Of a stretch of DNA of 64,000 bases, positions 12,279 through 22,263 are shown one piece after another (position 1 is the stretch's first letter; each line of letters starts with the position of its first letter). The translations under genes and the position numbers were made by a program. The notes under the pieces were generated by a model, which was given only the letters and a program-made list of their open reading frames with translations, searched no databases and was not told where the DNA came from. Origin of the DNA: Pantoea rwandensis (GTDB lineage: Bacteria > Pseudomonadota > Gammaproteobacteria > Enterobacterales > Enterobacteriaceae); the NCBI RefSeq assembly GCF_000759475.1, contig NZ_CP009454.1, forward strand, positions 1,984,001 through 2,048,000, in the 5' to 3' direction.

Positions 12279-12313
12279 AAAAGGCTGCCATTTTATGAAT
12301 GGTGGCCTTTTTA
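12279..12313 (+). terminator. Terminator of mglBAC
   Basis: An imperfect AAAAGGCTGCCATT / AATGGTGGCCTTTTT hairpin ends in TTTTT, 28 bases past the mglC stop. Confidence 0.8.
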
Positions 12314-12327
12314 TTTGTGCACACTGC

Positions 12328-12355
12328 GAAGGGCGAAGGGCGAAGGGCGAAGGGC
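12328..12355. repeat. 7-bp tandem repeat (GAAGGGC x4)
   Basis: Four exact head-to-tail copies of GAAGGGC, starting 14 bases after the mgl terminator and just left of a palindromic element. A slippage-type microsatellite; its copy number may vary between strains. Confidence 0.85.
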
Positions 12356-12373
12356 GGGTGCGGGTACGGGGTG

Positions 12374-12577
12374 GGCCTTAGCCCCTCTGCTGCTGCCGGG
12401 CAGTCCTCGCGCCGCTGACGCGGTGCCTTCGGCTTCCACGTCGTGCCGACGGACCGTTCGGGTAAGGCCGTCCTGGCCAACCTGAATTGCCAGTCGCATC
12501 CCTGCGACTGGCTCCTGGCCCAACGTAAAAGCCTCAGCGCTGCGGATAGCCCTTGCAGCAGCAGAGGGGCTATGGCC
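12374..12577 (-). repeat. Palindromic dispersed element, copy 1 (inverted)
   Basis: A 204-base unit with 23-base terminal inverted repeats (12374-12396 and 12555-12577) that differ at one position. Read on the minus strand it carries the shared segments CCGCAGCGCTGA, CCAGGAGCC, a 10-base-pair hairpin with loop GGGA (12489-12512) and AAGGCACCGCGTCAG followed by GGCGCGAGGAC. The same segments occur in the same order in the copies at 12928-13119 and 35009-35201. The terminal repeat sequence is unlike theirs, yet each copy is complementary to itself. No open reading frame of its own is credible. Confidence 0.75.
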
Positions 12578-12755
12578 TCAAACGTTGTGCCCATTTCTCA
12601 CAACAATGTGGCTTCTGCGGATAGCTCTTGCAGCAGCAAAAGGGCTATGGCCTCATGCGTTGTGCCTGTTTTCTAACAACAATGCGGCTTCTGCGGATAG
12701 CCCTTGCAGCAGCAGAGGGGCTATGGCCTCAAACGTTGTGCCCGTTTTCCAAACA
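12541..12755. repeat. Tandem array of about 76-bp units (3 copies)
   Basis: Units begin with TGCGGATAGC at 12541, 12616 and 12692 (periods 75 and 76). The third is complete for about 60 bases and then diverges. Each unit can form ATAGCCC/GGGCTAT and, in the first two, GTTGTG/CACAAC-type stems. The first unit contains the right terminal repeat of palindromic copy 1, so the array looks like amplification of that element's end. Confidence 0.85.
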
Positions 12756-12927
12756 GATGCTCGGTTAACACATTGGGTTTTTGCAGTGGCAAAGAGAGAT
12801 GGGAATAGCTATGTGTCTGCCTTTAGATCAAATGCATGGCATCCGAGCAACGCCCTTGCAGCCGAGCGGTTAAGGCTTGAAGTTGCCTGCCCTTATTTAA
12901 CAGCAGGCAACAAAGTTCAGGAGCAGG
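12756..12927. other. Unassigned spacer between repeat elements
   Basis: I see no gene here. It contains one 9-base-pair perfect hairpin (GTTGCCTGC at 12882-12890 with GCAGGCAAC at 12903-12911) just before palindromic copy 2. Reading frames through it are products of repeat composition. Confidence 0.5.
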
Positions 12928-13119
12928 CTGGTGCCGCTTTGGGGGCAGGCATTTCGCAGCGCTGAACAGAGTGAGGATGCCAGGATAGCCCGCAGGGATG
13001 CGGGCGGAAGGCGGGGCGGCACATGGATGTGCCATCCCCGCCGTTCCGTAAGGCAGACGAACGGCGTGAAGGCACCGCGTTAGCGGCGCGAGGACCGCCA
13101 GCCCCCAAAGCGGCACCAG
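12928..13119 (+). repeat. Palindromic dispersed element, copy 2
   Basis: A 192-base unit bounded by a perfect 19-base inverted repeat, CTGGTGCCGCTTTGGGGGC at 12928-12946 and its complement at 13101-13119. Inside are hairpin I (GCCCGCA/TGCGGGC, loop GGGA, 12988-13005), hairpin II (GGCGGGG/CCCCGCC enclosing GGCACA/TGTGCC, loop TGGA, 13010-13042) and hairpin III (CCGC/GCGG, 13075-13086). Copy 3 has all three hairpins at matching positions with different stem bases; the shared loops are GGGA or TGGA. Confidence 0.8.
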
Positions 13120-13276
13120 ACAGCGTCACCGTGGCAGCCCAAAGCGGCACCAGACAGCGTCACCCTCGCAGCCCAAAGCGCCACCAGACAGCGTCACCCT
13201 CGCAGCCCAAAGCGCCACCAGACAGCGTCACCCTCGCAGCCCTAAGCGCCACCAGACAGCGTCACCCTCGCAGCCC
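13107..13276. repeat. 34-bp tandem array (5 units) at the right end of copy 2
   Basis: Five 34-base units start at 13107, 13141, 13175, 13209 and 13243, each ending in CAGCCC and differing at one to three positions; a partial sixth follows. The first unit overlaps the right terminal repeat of copy 2. There are no spacers between the units. The array ends 30 bases from the sanA stop codon. Confidence 0.9.
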
Positions 13277-13306
13277 AAAGCGTTACAATAATAGCTTCTG
13301 GCAGCA

Positions 13307-14068
<762 letters not shown>

Positions 14069-14123
14069 CTACTTGAGGTGGGGGCGCTAAGCAAGTTTAC
14101 GCCGGTTGGCTGGCGATATTTTA

Positions 14124-14156
14124 AGCGCAGCCGGTACTGTATTCACCGGCTGCGCT
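14124..14156 (-). terminator. Terminator-like hairpin after maeA
   Basis: A perfect 12-base-pair stem (AGCGCAGCCGGT at 14124-14135 with ACCGGCTGCGCT at 14145-14156) lies 6 bases past the maeA stop. The following bases on the minus strand are TAAAATA rather than a long T tract. Confidence 0.55.
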
Positions 14157-14162
14157 GGCTGA

Positions 14163-15860
14163 TTAGATCGAAGTGCGGCGATAATGACGATACTGCGGCA
14201 GCCAGAAGTTGTTGTTCACGGCTTTCGACAGCACATCTTCTGAAGTGACCACGGCCACACCAGCCAACTGCGCTGCTTTACCCACTTCCATGGCGATCAG
14301 CTTTGATACGCCCTGAATGTGTTTCAATTCTGGCAGCACCGGGCCTTCGCCATCGTTCACCAGCGGTGAACAGTCGGCCAATGCACGGCTGGCGGTCATC
14401 AGCATCGAATCGGTGATGCGAGTGGCACCGGCGGCAATCACACCCAAACCAATACCCGGGAAGATATAGGAGTTATTGCACTGCGCAATTGGGTAGGTTT
14501 TACCTTTCCAGGTCACAGGTGCAAATGGGCTGCCGGTGGCGACCAGCGCTTCACCGTCGGTCCAGGAAATGATATCCGCTGGTGTGGCTTCAACGCGTGA
14601 GGTTGGGTTCGACAGCGGCATCACAATCGGACGCTTGGTGTGCTTGTGCATCTCGCGGATGATCTCTTCGGTGAACAGACCCGGCTGGCCGGACACCCCA
14701 ATCAGAATGTCTGGCTTCGCGTTGCGCACCACATCCAACAGTGAAATAGAATCGCTGGTCACATCCCAGTTCTTCAGATTTTCACTCTTCTGCACCAGTT
14801 TGCTCTGGAAATCGAGCAAATTAGGCAGTTTGTCGGTCAACAGACCAAAGCGATCCACCATCATCACGCGGGAACGCGCTTCGTCGTCGCTCAGACCTTC
14901 GGACTTCATCTGCGCGACGATCTGCTCAGCGATACCGCAGCCGGCGGAACCCGCGCCGAGGAACACCACTTTCTGCTCGCACAAACGGCTGCCCGCTGCA
15001 CGGCTGGCAGCGATCAGGGTGCCCACGGTAACAGCGGCGGTGCCCTGAATATCATCGTTAAAGCAGCATACTTCATCGCGATAACGCTCGAGCAGCGGCA
15101 TGGCGTTCTTCTGCGCGAAGTCCTCAAACTGCAGCAGCACGTTCGGCCAGCGGCGCTTCACTGCCTGAATAAACTCATCAACGAAGGCTTCGTACTCTTC
15201 GCCGGTAATACGCGGATGGCGCCAGCCCATATACAGCGGATCGTTCAGCAGCTGCTGATTGTTCGTTCCCACATCCAGCACCACAGGCAGGGTATACGCC
15301 GGGCTGATCCCGCCACAGGCGGTGTACAAGGACAGCTTACCGATTGGGATACCCATACCGCCGATGCCGAGGTCGCCGAGGCCGAGAATACGCTCGCCAT
15401 CGGTCACCACGATCACTTTCACATTCTGCTTAGTGGCGTTTTGCAGCATATCTTCAATGCGATCGCGGTTGTTATACGAGATGAAAACACCGCGCGCACG
15501 ACGATAAATTTCCGAGAAGTGTTCACAGGCCGCGCCGACGGTTGGGGTGTAAATAATCGGCATCATCTCTTCCAGATGATTATCCAGCAGGCGGTAGAAC
15601 AGCGTTTCGTTGGTGTCCTGGATGTTGCGCAGATAGACGTGCTTGTCGTTATTGTTTTTGAAATCCAGGAACTGACGCCAGGCACGCTCTGCCTGCTCTT
15701 CGATGGTTTCAACGGCTTCGGGTAACAGGCCATTGAGATTGAATTCGTTGCGTTCTTCCAGGGTGAAGGCGCTGCCTTTATTCAGCAGCGGAAATTCCAG
15801 CAGAATCGGACCCGCGTAAGGAATATACAGCGGACGTTTACTTTCGTAGTCGAGTTCCAT
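14163..15860 (-). CDS. maeA: NAD-dependent malic enzyme
   Basis: MaeA oxidatively decarboxylates malate to pyruvate with NAD in the cytoplasm, feeding gluconeogenesis and pyruvate pools. The 565-residue length equals E. coli MaeA (SfcA). The conserved signatures [18 protein letters not shown], the catalytic region [23 protein letters not shown], the metal-binding FEDFAQKNA and [12 protein letters not shown], and the nucleotide-binding [11 protein letters not shown] are all present. It sits between cdd and sanA, which are adjacent in E. coli, so its place here is lineage-specific. It is 160 bases downstream of cdd and probably has its own promoter. Confidence 0.96.
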   Translation of the reverse strand: MELDYESKRPLYIPYAGPILLEFPLLNKGSAFTLEERNEFNLNGLLPEAVETIEEQAERAWRQFLDFKNNNDKHVYLRNIQDTNETLFYRLLDNHLEEMMPIIYTPTVGAACEHFSEIYRRARGVFISYNNRDRIEDMLQNATKQNVKVIVVTDGERILGLGDLGIGGMGIPIGKLSLYTACGGISPAYTLPVVLDVGTNNQQLLNDPLYMGWRHPRITGEEYEAFVDEFIQAVKRRWPNVLLQFEDFAQKNAMPLLERYRDEVCCFNDDIQGTAAVTVGTLIAASRAAGSRLCEQKVVFLGAGSAGCGIAEQIVAQMKSEGLSDDEARSRVMMVDRFGLLTDKLPNLLDFQSKLVQKSENLKNWDVTSDSISLLDVVRNAKPDILIGVSGQPGLFTEEIIREMHKHTKRPIVMPLSNPTSRVEATPADIISWTDGEALVATGSPFAPVTWKGKTYPIAQCNNSYIFPGIGLGVIAAGATRITDSMLMTASRALADCSPLVNDGEGPVLPELKHIQGVSKLIAMEVGKAAQLAGVAVVTSEDVLSKAVNNNFWLPQYRHYRRTSI

Positions 15861-16020
15861 GCAGTGTTTGCTCCGGTTGCAGTGTTTTCTGACGTGTCAC
15901 CGGGAAAAGGTAACGCCAGACCTGTTTCTTGTGAAGTGGTTCTGGCGCCCGATCCTATGAGGATTCTTGCAGATGTACAGCTTTTGTTAATAGAAAGTCA
16001 CAAAAGCGATGAAAGGATCA

Positions 16021-16917
16021 CTAAACTGATGTTTTCGAAACTAAAGTAAGTGAGAAATCTTCACAGCCCAGCGCCGCCAGCGTGGCGCGAGTGGCATCGC
16101 GCTGACTCAATGTACTGTCTTCACATTCGACCAGCACAGCCTGTTGGATGGTATCCAGCGCTTCATTCCGCATGTTCATCATAATTAGCGCAGCCTGCAA
16201 TGGCGGCAAACTCGGGTTAAAGGCCGCGTTTTCTGCATAGCGTCCGGTGAACAGGTTGCCGCTTTGGCTGCGCAAGGCCACGCCACTGTAACTGTGGCTG
16301 TATGGCGCGTGACTCTGGTTCGCGGCTTCTATTGCCGCCTGCTGTAATGCATCACCTTCTGAAGCGAAGCCGTGATGAATCGGTGTCAGCAGACGTTCAG
16401 TGATATTCAGATCGACAGGGCCAAACGCATCGGGCAAATAATCACCCAGCGTACTCACCGCGCGCCCCGGTAAACTGATGCGGATCGCCGTGCCGCTGTT
16501 CAGCTCGTTCATAAACTGACGACAGTGACCGCACGGCGTGTAGTTAACGGTTATCGCATCCAGCTTCTCTTCGCCGTGCAGCCAGGCGTGCGTGATGGCG
16601 CTTTGCTCCGCATGCACGGTTTGTTGCAGCGGCGCATGTTCAAACTCCATGTTGGCACCGAAATACCAGTGACCGCTCACCCCACGCGAAATGGCACCCA
16701 CATTAAAATGAGACACCGGTGCCACCGCACAACAGGCCGCAATCGGCAACAGTGCCAGCGCTAAGGCATCCTCATCCAGCCCCGTCTCCTGCTTCAGACG
16801 CGCCACATCCTGTGGGCGTAGTACGCCGTTAAAATCAGCTGAATCCAGCAAGGAGTGAATCGCAGTTTGCAAGTCAGCGGGCAGGGCGGAGAAAGCAGCA
16901 GTAAATCGTGGATGCAT
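16021..16917 (-). CDS. cdd: Cytidine deaminase
   Basis: Cdd deaminates cytidine and deoxycytidine to the uridines in pyrimidine salvage. The 298-residue protein is the long, two-domain enterobacterial type (294 in E. coli). The zinc and catalytic residues are in HAEQSAI (His and catalytic Glu) and PCGHC (two Cys); the second domain is the degenerate repeat. The start [17 protein letters not shown] aligns with E. coli. It follows yohJ-yohK on the same strand, a conserved order. Confidence 0.96.
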   Translation of the reverse strand: MHPRFTAAFSALPADLQTAIHSLLDSADFNGVLRPQDVARLKQETGLDEDALALALLPIAACCAVAPVSHFNVGAISRGVSGHWYFGANMEFEHAPLQQTVHAEQSAITHAWLHGEEKLDAITVNYTPCGHCRQFMNELNSGTAIRISLPGRAVSTLGDYLPDAFGPVDLNITERLLTPIHHGFASEGDALQQAAIEAANQSHAPYSHSYSGVALRSQSGNLFTGRYAENAAFNPSLPPLQAALIMMNMRNEALDTIQQAVLVECEDSTLSQRDATRATLAALGCEDFSLTLVSKTSV

Positions 16918-17041
16918 GATGTGATGACCTCATTAACGCGTTAGCGGCGATGCGCCGCCTATGGGGTTATATGTGATCTGTGTCGCTATGACAATGCAAG
17001 CTGATTGAGTCGTTTCAACTTTGCGAGATCTCTCGCAAGTT

Positions 17042-17734
17042 TTAGCCCAACCAGTGCATCAACAGCGGGAAAAGGAACGGTGCCAGCAGCGAAGTAATAA
17101 TGCCGCAGATCACCAGTGCCAAAGAGCTAAACGCCCCTTCCTGATAATCGATCTCTGCTGCGCGCGCCGTGCCCAACGCGTGCGATGCGTTGCCAATCGC
17201 CAGGCCGCGTGACGATTTGCTGTGCACGTTAAACAGATTCAGCAGCATATGGCCGAACACCGCACCGAGCACGCCAGCAATCAATACGCAGATGGCGCTG
17301 ATGGCGGGAATACCGTGCAGTGAACCGGATACCGCCATGGCAATTGGCGTGGTAACGGATTTCGGCATAATCGTCGCGGCAATTTCTGGCGTAGCCCCCA
17401 TCCACAGCGCAATAGCCGTGCCGGACACCATCGCCGTAATGCTGCCGATAAAACAGACGCTGATGATGGTTTTCCAGCGCGCGCGAATCTGATGCATCTG
17501 CTCATACAGCGGCAATGCAAGCGCGACCACCGCAGGTTGCAGCAGCTGATTAAGGAAGGTGCTGCCGGCGAAATAGCGGGTGTAAGGGATATGCGTGAGC
17601 AACAGGATCGGAATGACAATCGCCATCGCCACCAACAGCGGATTAATAATCGAGATATTGATTTTGGCTGCCAGCTTACGCGCCAGCAGATACGCCACCA
17701 CGGTGAGCGGCAGTGACCACCAGGCGTCAGTCAT
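17042..17734 (-). CDS. yohK: LrgB-family membrane protein YohK
   Basis: A 230-residue inner-membrane protein of the LrgB/CidB family with about six to seven helices. The signature [21 protein letters not shown] and the C-terminal [21 protein letters not shown] are characteristic. With YohJ (LrgA-like) it forms the pair that in Gram-positive bacteria modulates murein hydrolase export or pyruvate uptake; the role in enterobacteria is not settled. It overlaps yohJ by 8 bases. Confidence 0.92.
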   Translation of the reverse strand: MTDAWWSLPLTVVAYLLARKLAAKINISIINPLLVAMAIVIPILLLTHIPYTRYFAGSTFLNQLLQPAVVALALPLYEQMHQIRARWKTIISVCFIGSITAMVSGTAIALWMGATPEIAATIMPKSVTTPIAMAVSGSLHGIPAISAICVLIAGVLGAVFGHMLLNLFNVHSKSSRGLAIGNASHALGTARAAEIDYQEGAFSSLALVICGIITSLLAPFLFPLLMHWLG

Positions 17735-18101
17735 GAGGCTGCTCCTTCGGGCGCTGCAAACGTTCGGCGCTCAGGCCAACGATCAGCAGCACCATAAAGG
17801 TACTTACCACGCAGGAGACGACAATCGGTCCAAACTGTGCGCTCAGGATGTCGGTATACCCCATCACGCCGACGCTGATCGGCACAAACAGCAGCGCCAT
17901 ATAGCGGATCAGCAAATGACAGCCCGGTTTCACCCAGCCCACCGGCAGGATTTGCAGTGCCAGCAGGGTAAACAGCAGCAGCATGCCGATAATACTGCCT
18001 GGAATGGTAAACGGCAGCAGGGCAGCAATACCGTTTCCGGCATAGAGCGCGGCATAGATAATCACAAAGGCACGCAAATAGTGCCAGCAAGCAGTTAGCA
18101 C
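17727..18101 (-). CDS. yohJ: LrgA-family membrane protein YohJ (GTG start proposed)
   Basis: A small membrane protein with four hydrophobic helices, holin-like LrgA/CidA family ([36 protein letters not shown]). I place the start at the GTG at 18101: GGAG lies 6 bases before it and the resulting [12 protein letters not shown] matches the beginning of E. coli YohJ. An ATG at 18158 would give 143 residues, but its extra codons run through the metG terminator hairpin, so it is improbable. It overlaps yohK. Confidence 0.85.
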   Translation of the reverse strand: MLTACWHYLRAFVIIYAALYAGNGIAALLPFTIPGSIIGMLLLFTLLALQILPVGWVKPGCHLLIRYMALLFVPISVGVMGYTDILSAQFGPIVVSCVVSTFMVLLIVGLSAERLQRPKEQPHD

Positions 18102-18126
18102 GGCAGGCTCCACAACAGAGTATCGA

Positions 18127-18152
18127 TAAAAAAGCCGCCCTGAAGGCGGCTT
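18127..18152 (-). terminator. Terminator of metG
   Basis: AAGCCGCC (18132-18139) and GGCGGCTT (18145-18152) form a stem that on the minus strand runs into TTTTTT, 7 bases after the metG stop. Confidence 0.85.
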
Positions 18153-18158
18153 GTTCAA

Positions 18159-20192
18159 TTACTTAACCTGCATTCCAGGTTGTGCGCCGCTATCAACGGA
18201 CAACACAAACAGGTCGGAACCGCCAGAACCGGCAGACAGCACCATGCCTTCTGACACGCCGAAACGCATCTTACGCGGCGCCAGGTTAGCGACGATGATG
18301 GTCATCTTACCGACCAGCACAGACGGATCGGGGTACGCCGCGCGAATGCCGGAGAAGATTTGACGCTTCTCACCGCCGAGATCCAGTTCCAGACGCAGCA
18401 ACTTGTCAGAACCTTCCACCAGTTCGGCTTTCTCGATCAGCGCCACGCGCATATCAACTTTAGCAAAATCATCGATGGTGATGGCCTCACCAATCGGTGC
18501 GTCAGCCAAAGGACCGGTTACCGCAGGCTTGTTGGCGGCAGCAGCGTCCTCTTTCGAAGCTTCGATCAATCCTTCAACCTTGGCCATTTCGATACGACCA
18601 TACAAGGCTTTGAACGGTGCGACATCGTGATCCAGCAACGGCTGCGCAATCGCATCCCAGCTCAATTCCGTGTTGAGGAAAGCTTCGGTACGCGCGCTCA
18701 GTGAAGGCAGCACCGGCTTCAGCCAGGTCATCAGAATGCGGAACAGGTTAATACCCATTGAGCAGATCGCTTGCAGGTCAGCATCACGGCCTTCCTGTTT
18801 CGCCACCACCCAAGGTGCCTGCTCATCCACATAGCGGTTGGCAAGGTCAGCCAGCGCCATGATTTCACGGATGGCGCGGTTGTATTCGCGGCTCGCCCAG
18901 GCTTCACCAATCTTCTCTGAAGCATCGACAAAGGTCTGATACAGCGCCGGATCGGCCAGTTCGCTCGCCAGTTTGCCGCCAAAGCGTTTAGTGATGAAAC
19001 CGGCGTTACGAGACGCGAGGTTCACCACCTTGTTAACGATATCGGCATTCACGCGCTGTACGAAATCTTCCAGATTCAGGTCGATGTCGTCGATGCGTGA
19101 AGAGAGTTTCGCCGCGTAGTAGTAACGTAGGCTGTCGGCATCCAGATGCTGCAGCCAGGTGCTGGCTTTGATGAAGGTACCGCGCGATTTGGACATCTTC
19201 GCGCCGTTCACTGTCACATAACCGTGCACGAACAGATTGGTCGGCTTGCGGAAGTTGCTGCCTTCCAGCATCGCTGGCCAGAACAGGCTGTGGAAGTAAA
19301 CGATGTCTTTACCGATGAAGTGATACAGCTCGGTAGAAGAATCTTTTTTCCAGAACTCGTCGAAATCGATGTTACCGCGCTTGTCGCACAGGTTCTTAAA
19401 GGAACCCATGTAACCGATTGGCGCATCCAGCCACACGTAGAAGTATTTGCCCGGCGCACCTGGAATTTCGAAACCGAAATATGGCGCATCACGGGAGATA
19501 TCCCACTGCTGCAAGCCCGATTCGAACCACTCCTGCATTTTGTTCGCCACCTGCTCCTGCAATGCACCTGAACGGGTCCAGGTCTGCAACATCGCGCTGA
19601 ATGAAGGCAGGTCGAAGAAGAAGTGCTCGGAATCACGCAGTACAGGCGTCGCGCCAGAGACCACGGATTTCGGATCGATCAGTTCTGTCGGGCTGTAGGT
19701 CGCGCTGCACACTTCGCAGTTATCGCCGTATTGATCCGGTGACTTACATTTCGGGCAGGTGCCTTTCACAAAACGGTCCGGCAGGAACATGCCTTTTTCC
19801 GGATCGTACAGCTGTGAAATGGTGCGGTTCTTGATAAAACCGTTCTCTTTCAGGCGCGTGTAAATCAACTCCGACAGCTGACGGTTTTCGTCGCCGTGGG
19901 TGGAGTGATAGTTGTCGTAGCTGATGTCGAAGCCCGCGAAGTCAGTTTCGTGCTCCTGCTTCATCTCAGCGATCATCTGCTCAGGTGGGATACCAAGCTG
20001 CTGTGCTTTCAGCATGATCGGCGTGCCGTGGGCATCGTCTGCGCAGATGAAGTAAACCTGGTTGCCACGCATTCGCTGGTAACGGACCCAAATGTCAGCC
20101 TGAATATGTTCAAGCATGTGACCGAGATGGATAGAACCGTTTGCGTACGGCAGTGCGCACGTTACCAGAATTTTTTTAGCGACTTGAGTCAT
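18159..20192 (-). CDS. metG: Methionyl-tRNA synthetase
   Basis: MetG charges tRNA-Met and initiator tRNA with methionine. The 677-residue protein has the class I motif [11 protein letters not shown] near the N-terminus, a four-cysteine zinc knuckle ([17 protein letters not shown], about residues 145-161), the KMSKS loop in [11 protein letters not shown], and the C-terminal Trbp111-like tRNA-binding and dimerisation domain (from about [20 protein letters not shown]). The ATG at 20192 gives [20 protein letters not shown] as in E. coli; the frame is open further upstream without homology. It is divergent from mrp, the usual metG/mrp arrangement. Confidence 0.98.
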   Translation of the reverse strand: MTQVAKKILVTCALPYANGSIHLGHMLEHIQADIWVRYQRMRGNQVYFICADDAHGTPIMLKAQQLGIPPEQMIAEMKQEHETDFAGFDISYDNYHSTHGDENRQLSELIYTRLKENGFIKNRTISQLYDPEKGMFLPDRFVKGTCPKCKSPDQYGDNCEVCSATYSPTELIDPKSVVSGATPVLRDSEHFFFDLPSFSAMLQTWTRSGALQEQVANKMQEWFESGLQQWDISRDAPYFGFEIPGAPGKYFYVWLDAPIGYMGSFKNLCDKRGNIDFDEFWKKDSSTELYHFIGKDIVYFHSLFWPAMLEGSNFRKPTNLFVHGYVTVNGAKMSKSRGTFIKASTWLQHLDADSLRYYYAAKLSSRIDDIDLNLEDFVQRVNADIVNKVVNLASRNAGFITKRFGGKLASELADPALYQTFVDASEKIGEAWASREYNRAIREIMALADLANRYVDEQAPWVVAKQEGRDADLQAICSMGINLFRILMTWLKPVLPSLSARTEAFLNTELSWDAIAQPLLDHDVAPFKALYGRIEMAKVEGLIEASKEDAAAANKPAVTGPLADAPIGEAITIDDFAKVDMRVALIEKAELVEGSDKLLRLELDLGGEKRQIFSGIRAAYPDPSVLVGKMTIIVANLAPRKMRFGVSEGMVLSAGSGGSDLFVLSVDSGAQPGMQVK

Positions 20193-20334
20193 AGTTTGCG
20201 TAGCGTTCCGTGAATAAAAATCGGGCTTAGATGTTACCCGAAGCACCCTCTGGCGTAAACACAACTGGACGGCATCTGATATTATTGAAAGCACACCGCC
20301 GTTATCTGGCGTTATGAAAACACAAGGAGTTGGG

Positions 20335-21447
20335 ATGACTTCACAATCCCGGGAACATCATTCACCCGAAGCATTGCGCGCTGTGGTTATCGGCGTGCTG
20401 AGTGACTTTGAACATCCGACGCTGCATCACAATCTGACTACCCTCAAAGCACTGCGCCATGTGGCGTTACTCGACGGCAAACTGCACATCGAACTGGTGA
20501 TGCCGTTTGCGTGGGCCTCGGCCTTTGAGGAGCTTAAGGCGCAAACCAGCGCTGAGCTGCTGCGTTTAACCCATGCCAGCGCCATTGACTGGCGTTTGCG
20601 GCATGACATCGCCACGCTCAAGCGGGTGAAAAATCATCCCGGCGCGACAGGCGTGAAGAACATCATTGCGGTGAGCTCCGGTAAAGGCGGCGTGGGCAAA
20701 TCCAGTACAGCGGTGAACATGGCGCTGGCGCTGATTGCCGAAGGCGCGAAGGTCGGTATTCTCGATGCCGATATTTACGGCCCGTCGATTCCCAATATGC
20801 TCGGCACCGAAAGCCAGCGTCCGACCTCACCGGATGGCACGCACATGGCACCGATTATGGCGCACGGATTGGCGACCAACTCGATTGGCTATCTGGTCAC
20901 CGATGAGAATGCGATGGTGTGGCGCGGTCCGATGGCCAGCAAAGCGCTGATGCAACTGTTGAACGAGACGATGTGGCCGGATCTCGATTACCTGATTCTC
21001 GATATGCCGCCAGGCACCGGTGATATCCAGTTAACGCTGGCGCAAAACGTACCGGTAACCGGTGCGTTAGTGGTGACGACACCACAGGACATCGCCCTGA
21101 TTGATGCCCGCAAAGGCATTGTGATGTTTGAGAAGGTCAGCGTGCCGGTGTTGGGCATTGTGGAGAACATGAGTATTCACATTTGCAGCGAATGTGGCCA
21201 TCACGAGCCGATATTTGGCACGGGCGGCGCGCAGAAGCTGGCGGCTGATTACCACACGCAGCTGCTGGCGCAATTGCCGCTGCACATCAATCTGCGTGAG
21301 GATCTGGATGATGGTGAGCCGACGGTGATCCGCCGTCCGGACAGCGAATTCACTGCGCTTTATCGTCAGCTAGCCGGTCGTGTGGCCGCCCAGCTCTACT
21401 GGCAGGGCGATGTAATTCCGGCCGATATTGCTTTCCGCGCGGTTTAA
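20335..21447 (+). CDS. apbC: Iron-sulfur cluster carrier ATPase Mrp/ApbC
   Basis: ApbC (Mrp) is a cytoplasmic P-loop ATPase that holds and transfers [4Fe-4S] clusters. The 370-residue protein has an N-terminal MIP18/DUF59-like domain (residues 1-90), a deviant Walker [16 protein letters not shown] and the cluster-binding CxxC in [14 protein letters not shown]. The ATG at 20335 follows AAGGAG by 5 bases, so it is preferred over the ATG at 20314. It is divergent from metG, and its stop overlaps the convergent acetyltransferase by 4 bases. Confidence 0.95.
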   Translation: MTSQSREHHSPEALRAVVIGVLSDFEHPTLHHNLTTLKALRHVALLDGKLHIELVMPFAWASAFEELKAQTSAELLRLTHASAIDWRLRHDIATLKRVKNHPGATGVKNIIAVSSGKGGVGKSSTAVNMALALIAEGAKVGILDADIYGPSIPNMLGTESQRPTSPDGTHMAPIMAHGLATNSIGYLVTDENAMVWRGPMASKALMQLLNETMWPDLDYLILDMPPGTGDIQLTLAQNVPVTGALVVTTPQDIALIDARKGIVMFEKVSVPVLGIVENMSIHICSECGHHEPIFGTGGAQKLAADYHTQLLAQLPLHINLREDLDDGEPTVIRRPDSEFTALYRQLAGRVAAQLYWQGDVIPADIAFRAV

Positions 21448-21896
21448 CGTAGCGTTTTTCCGCTGGCGCGTGTCGTCAGCGGAAAATGCATCAACACATA
21501 TTTTCCCTGTTCGCTCTCACCGGTGGCTTCACGCTGCCAGCCGTGTTTGAGGTAAAACGCCTGCGCGGGCTCATTTAGCATCAGGCATTTCAATGCACCG
21601 GTTGAGGTGAAGCGGCGCTGCACCGCCTCCAGCAGAGCGCTGCCAATGCCGCGACCCTGAAAGTCAGGATCGACATACAGGCTGTGCAGGAAATTGTCGT
21701 TAGGAAGGATGCCGGCAAATCCGGCGCGGTGTCCCTCGACGAACGCCACTAACACCGTTTCACCCAATATCACCCCATCCAGATCTTCCAGCGCCCAATC
21801 ATCGCCATCCAGCCATGTCCAGCTATGACGTCGTGCAGCCAGAAACAGCGTGCGCAGAAAAGGGCGATCGGCTTCCTCAAATAATCGAATGTCCAA
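21444..21896 (-). CDS. GNAT-family N-acetyltransferase
   Basis: A small acetyltransferase, about 150 residues with the TTG start proposed here (GGAG lies 7 bases upstream and the chain begins MDIRLFEEADRPFLR, a typical GNAT beginning). An ATG at 21962 would add 22 residues with no family resemblance. The acetyl-CoA loop is visible as DPDFQGRGIGSALLEAV, followed by LNEPAQAFYLKHGW. The acceptor substrate is unknown. It is convergent with apbC. Confidence 0.8.
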   Translation of the reverse strand: MDIRLFEEADRPFLRTLFLAARRHSWTWLDGDDWALEDLDGVILGETVLVAFVEGHRAGFAGILPNDNFLHSLYVDPDFQGRGIGSALLEAVQRRFTSTGALKCLMLNEPAQAFYLKHGWQREATGESEQGKYVLMHFPLTTRASGKTLR

Positions 21897-22095
21897 GCAG
21901 GGGCTCCAGTTGAAGAATGGCAAATTGCGTGTCGGTCGCCATAAATGCTGACCCGGCATCAAAGCAGGGTTTTATATCGCAACAGTCCCAGGGAAGGTTG
22001 ACCCTACAGCAAAGCAGGATCTTCGCAGGGTGCGCATTGATGCGCATCTGTCGCCATACAGGGCAACTTAGGTAACAATAGCCGACCTAAAAGAT

Positions 22096-22120
22096 AAAGC
22101 CTGTCAAATCATCAGGCTTT
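22096..22120. terminator. Hairpin upstream of ahpC, possible terminator
   Basis: AAAGCCTG and CAGGCTTT form a perfect 8-base-pair stem with a 9-base loop, with A and T runs on both sides. No gene ends close by on either strand, so its role is uncertain. The rest of 21897-22170 shows nothing else I can name. Confidence 0.4.
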
Positions 22121-22170
22121 CTGTGTAGAATGCCGCGGCAAGCCGCATGGAATCTGGCATCAGCACTTTG

Positions 22171-22207
22171 ATAGCTTTTGATTATCTGATTGATAACGAC
22201 TGCATAT
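22171..22207 (+). promoter_or_regulatory. OxyR-like binding site upstream of ahpC
   Basis: Four ATAG-like tetrads, ATAG, TTAT, ATAA and ATAT, start at 22171, 22182, 22193 and 22204. Each is separated by exactly 7 bases, the spacing of the OxyR consensus (ATAG-N7-CTAT-N7-ATAG-N7-CTAT). Peroxide induction of ahpCF by OxyR is established in relatives. The tetrads are imperfect, so the call rests on spacing and context. Confidence 0.6.
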
Positions 22208-22263
22208 TAGAAGTTGGCCCGGAAAAACTGTAACTTGCATCACATCTTTTAACGGAGGTCACC

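Noticed and set aside
13107-13276. Regular 34-bp repeats that might be a CRISPR array
   Set aside because: The units are directly contiguous with no spacers, each unit varies slightly, and no cas genes are nearby. It is a tandem repeat.
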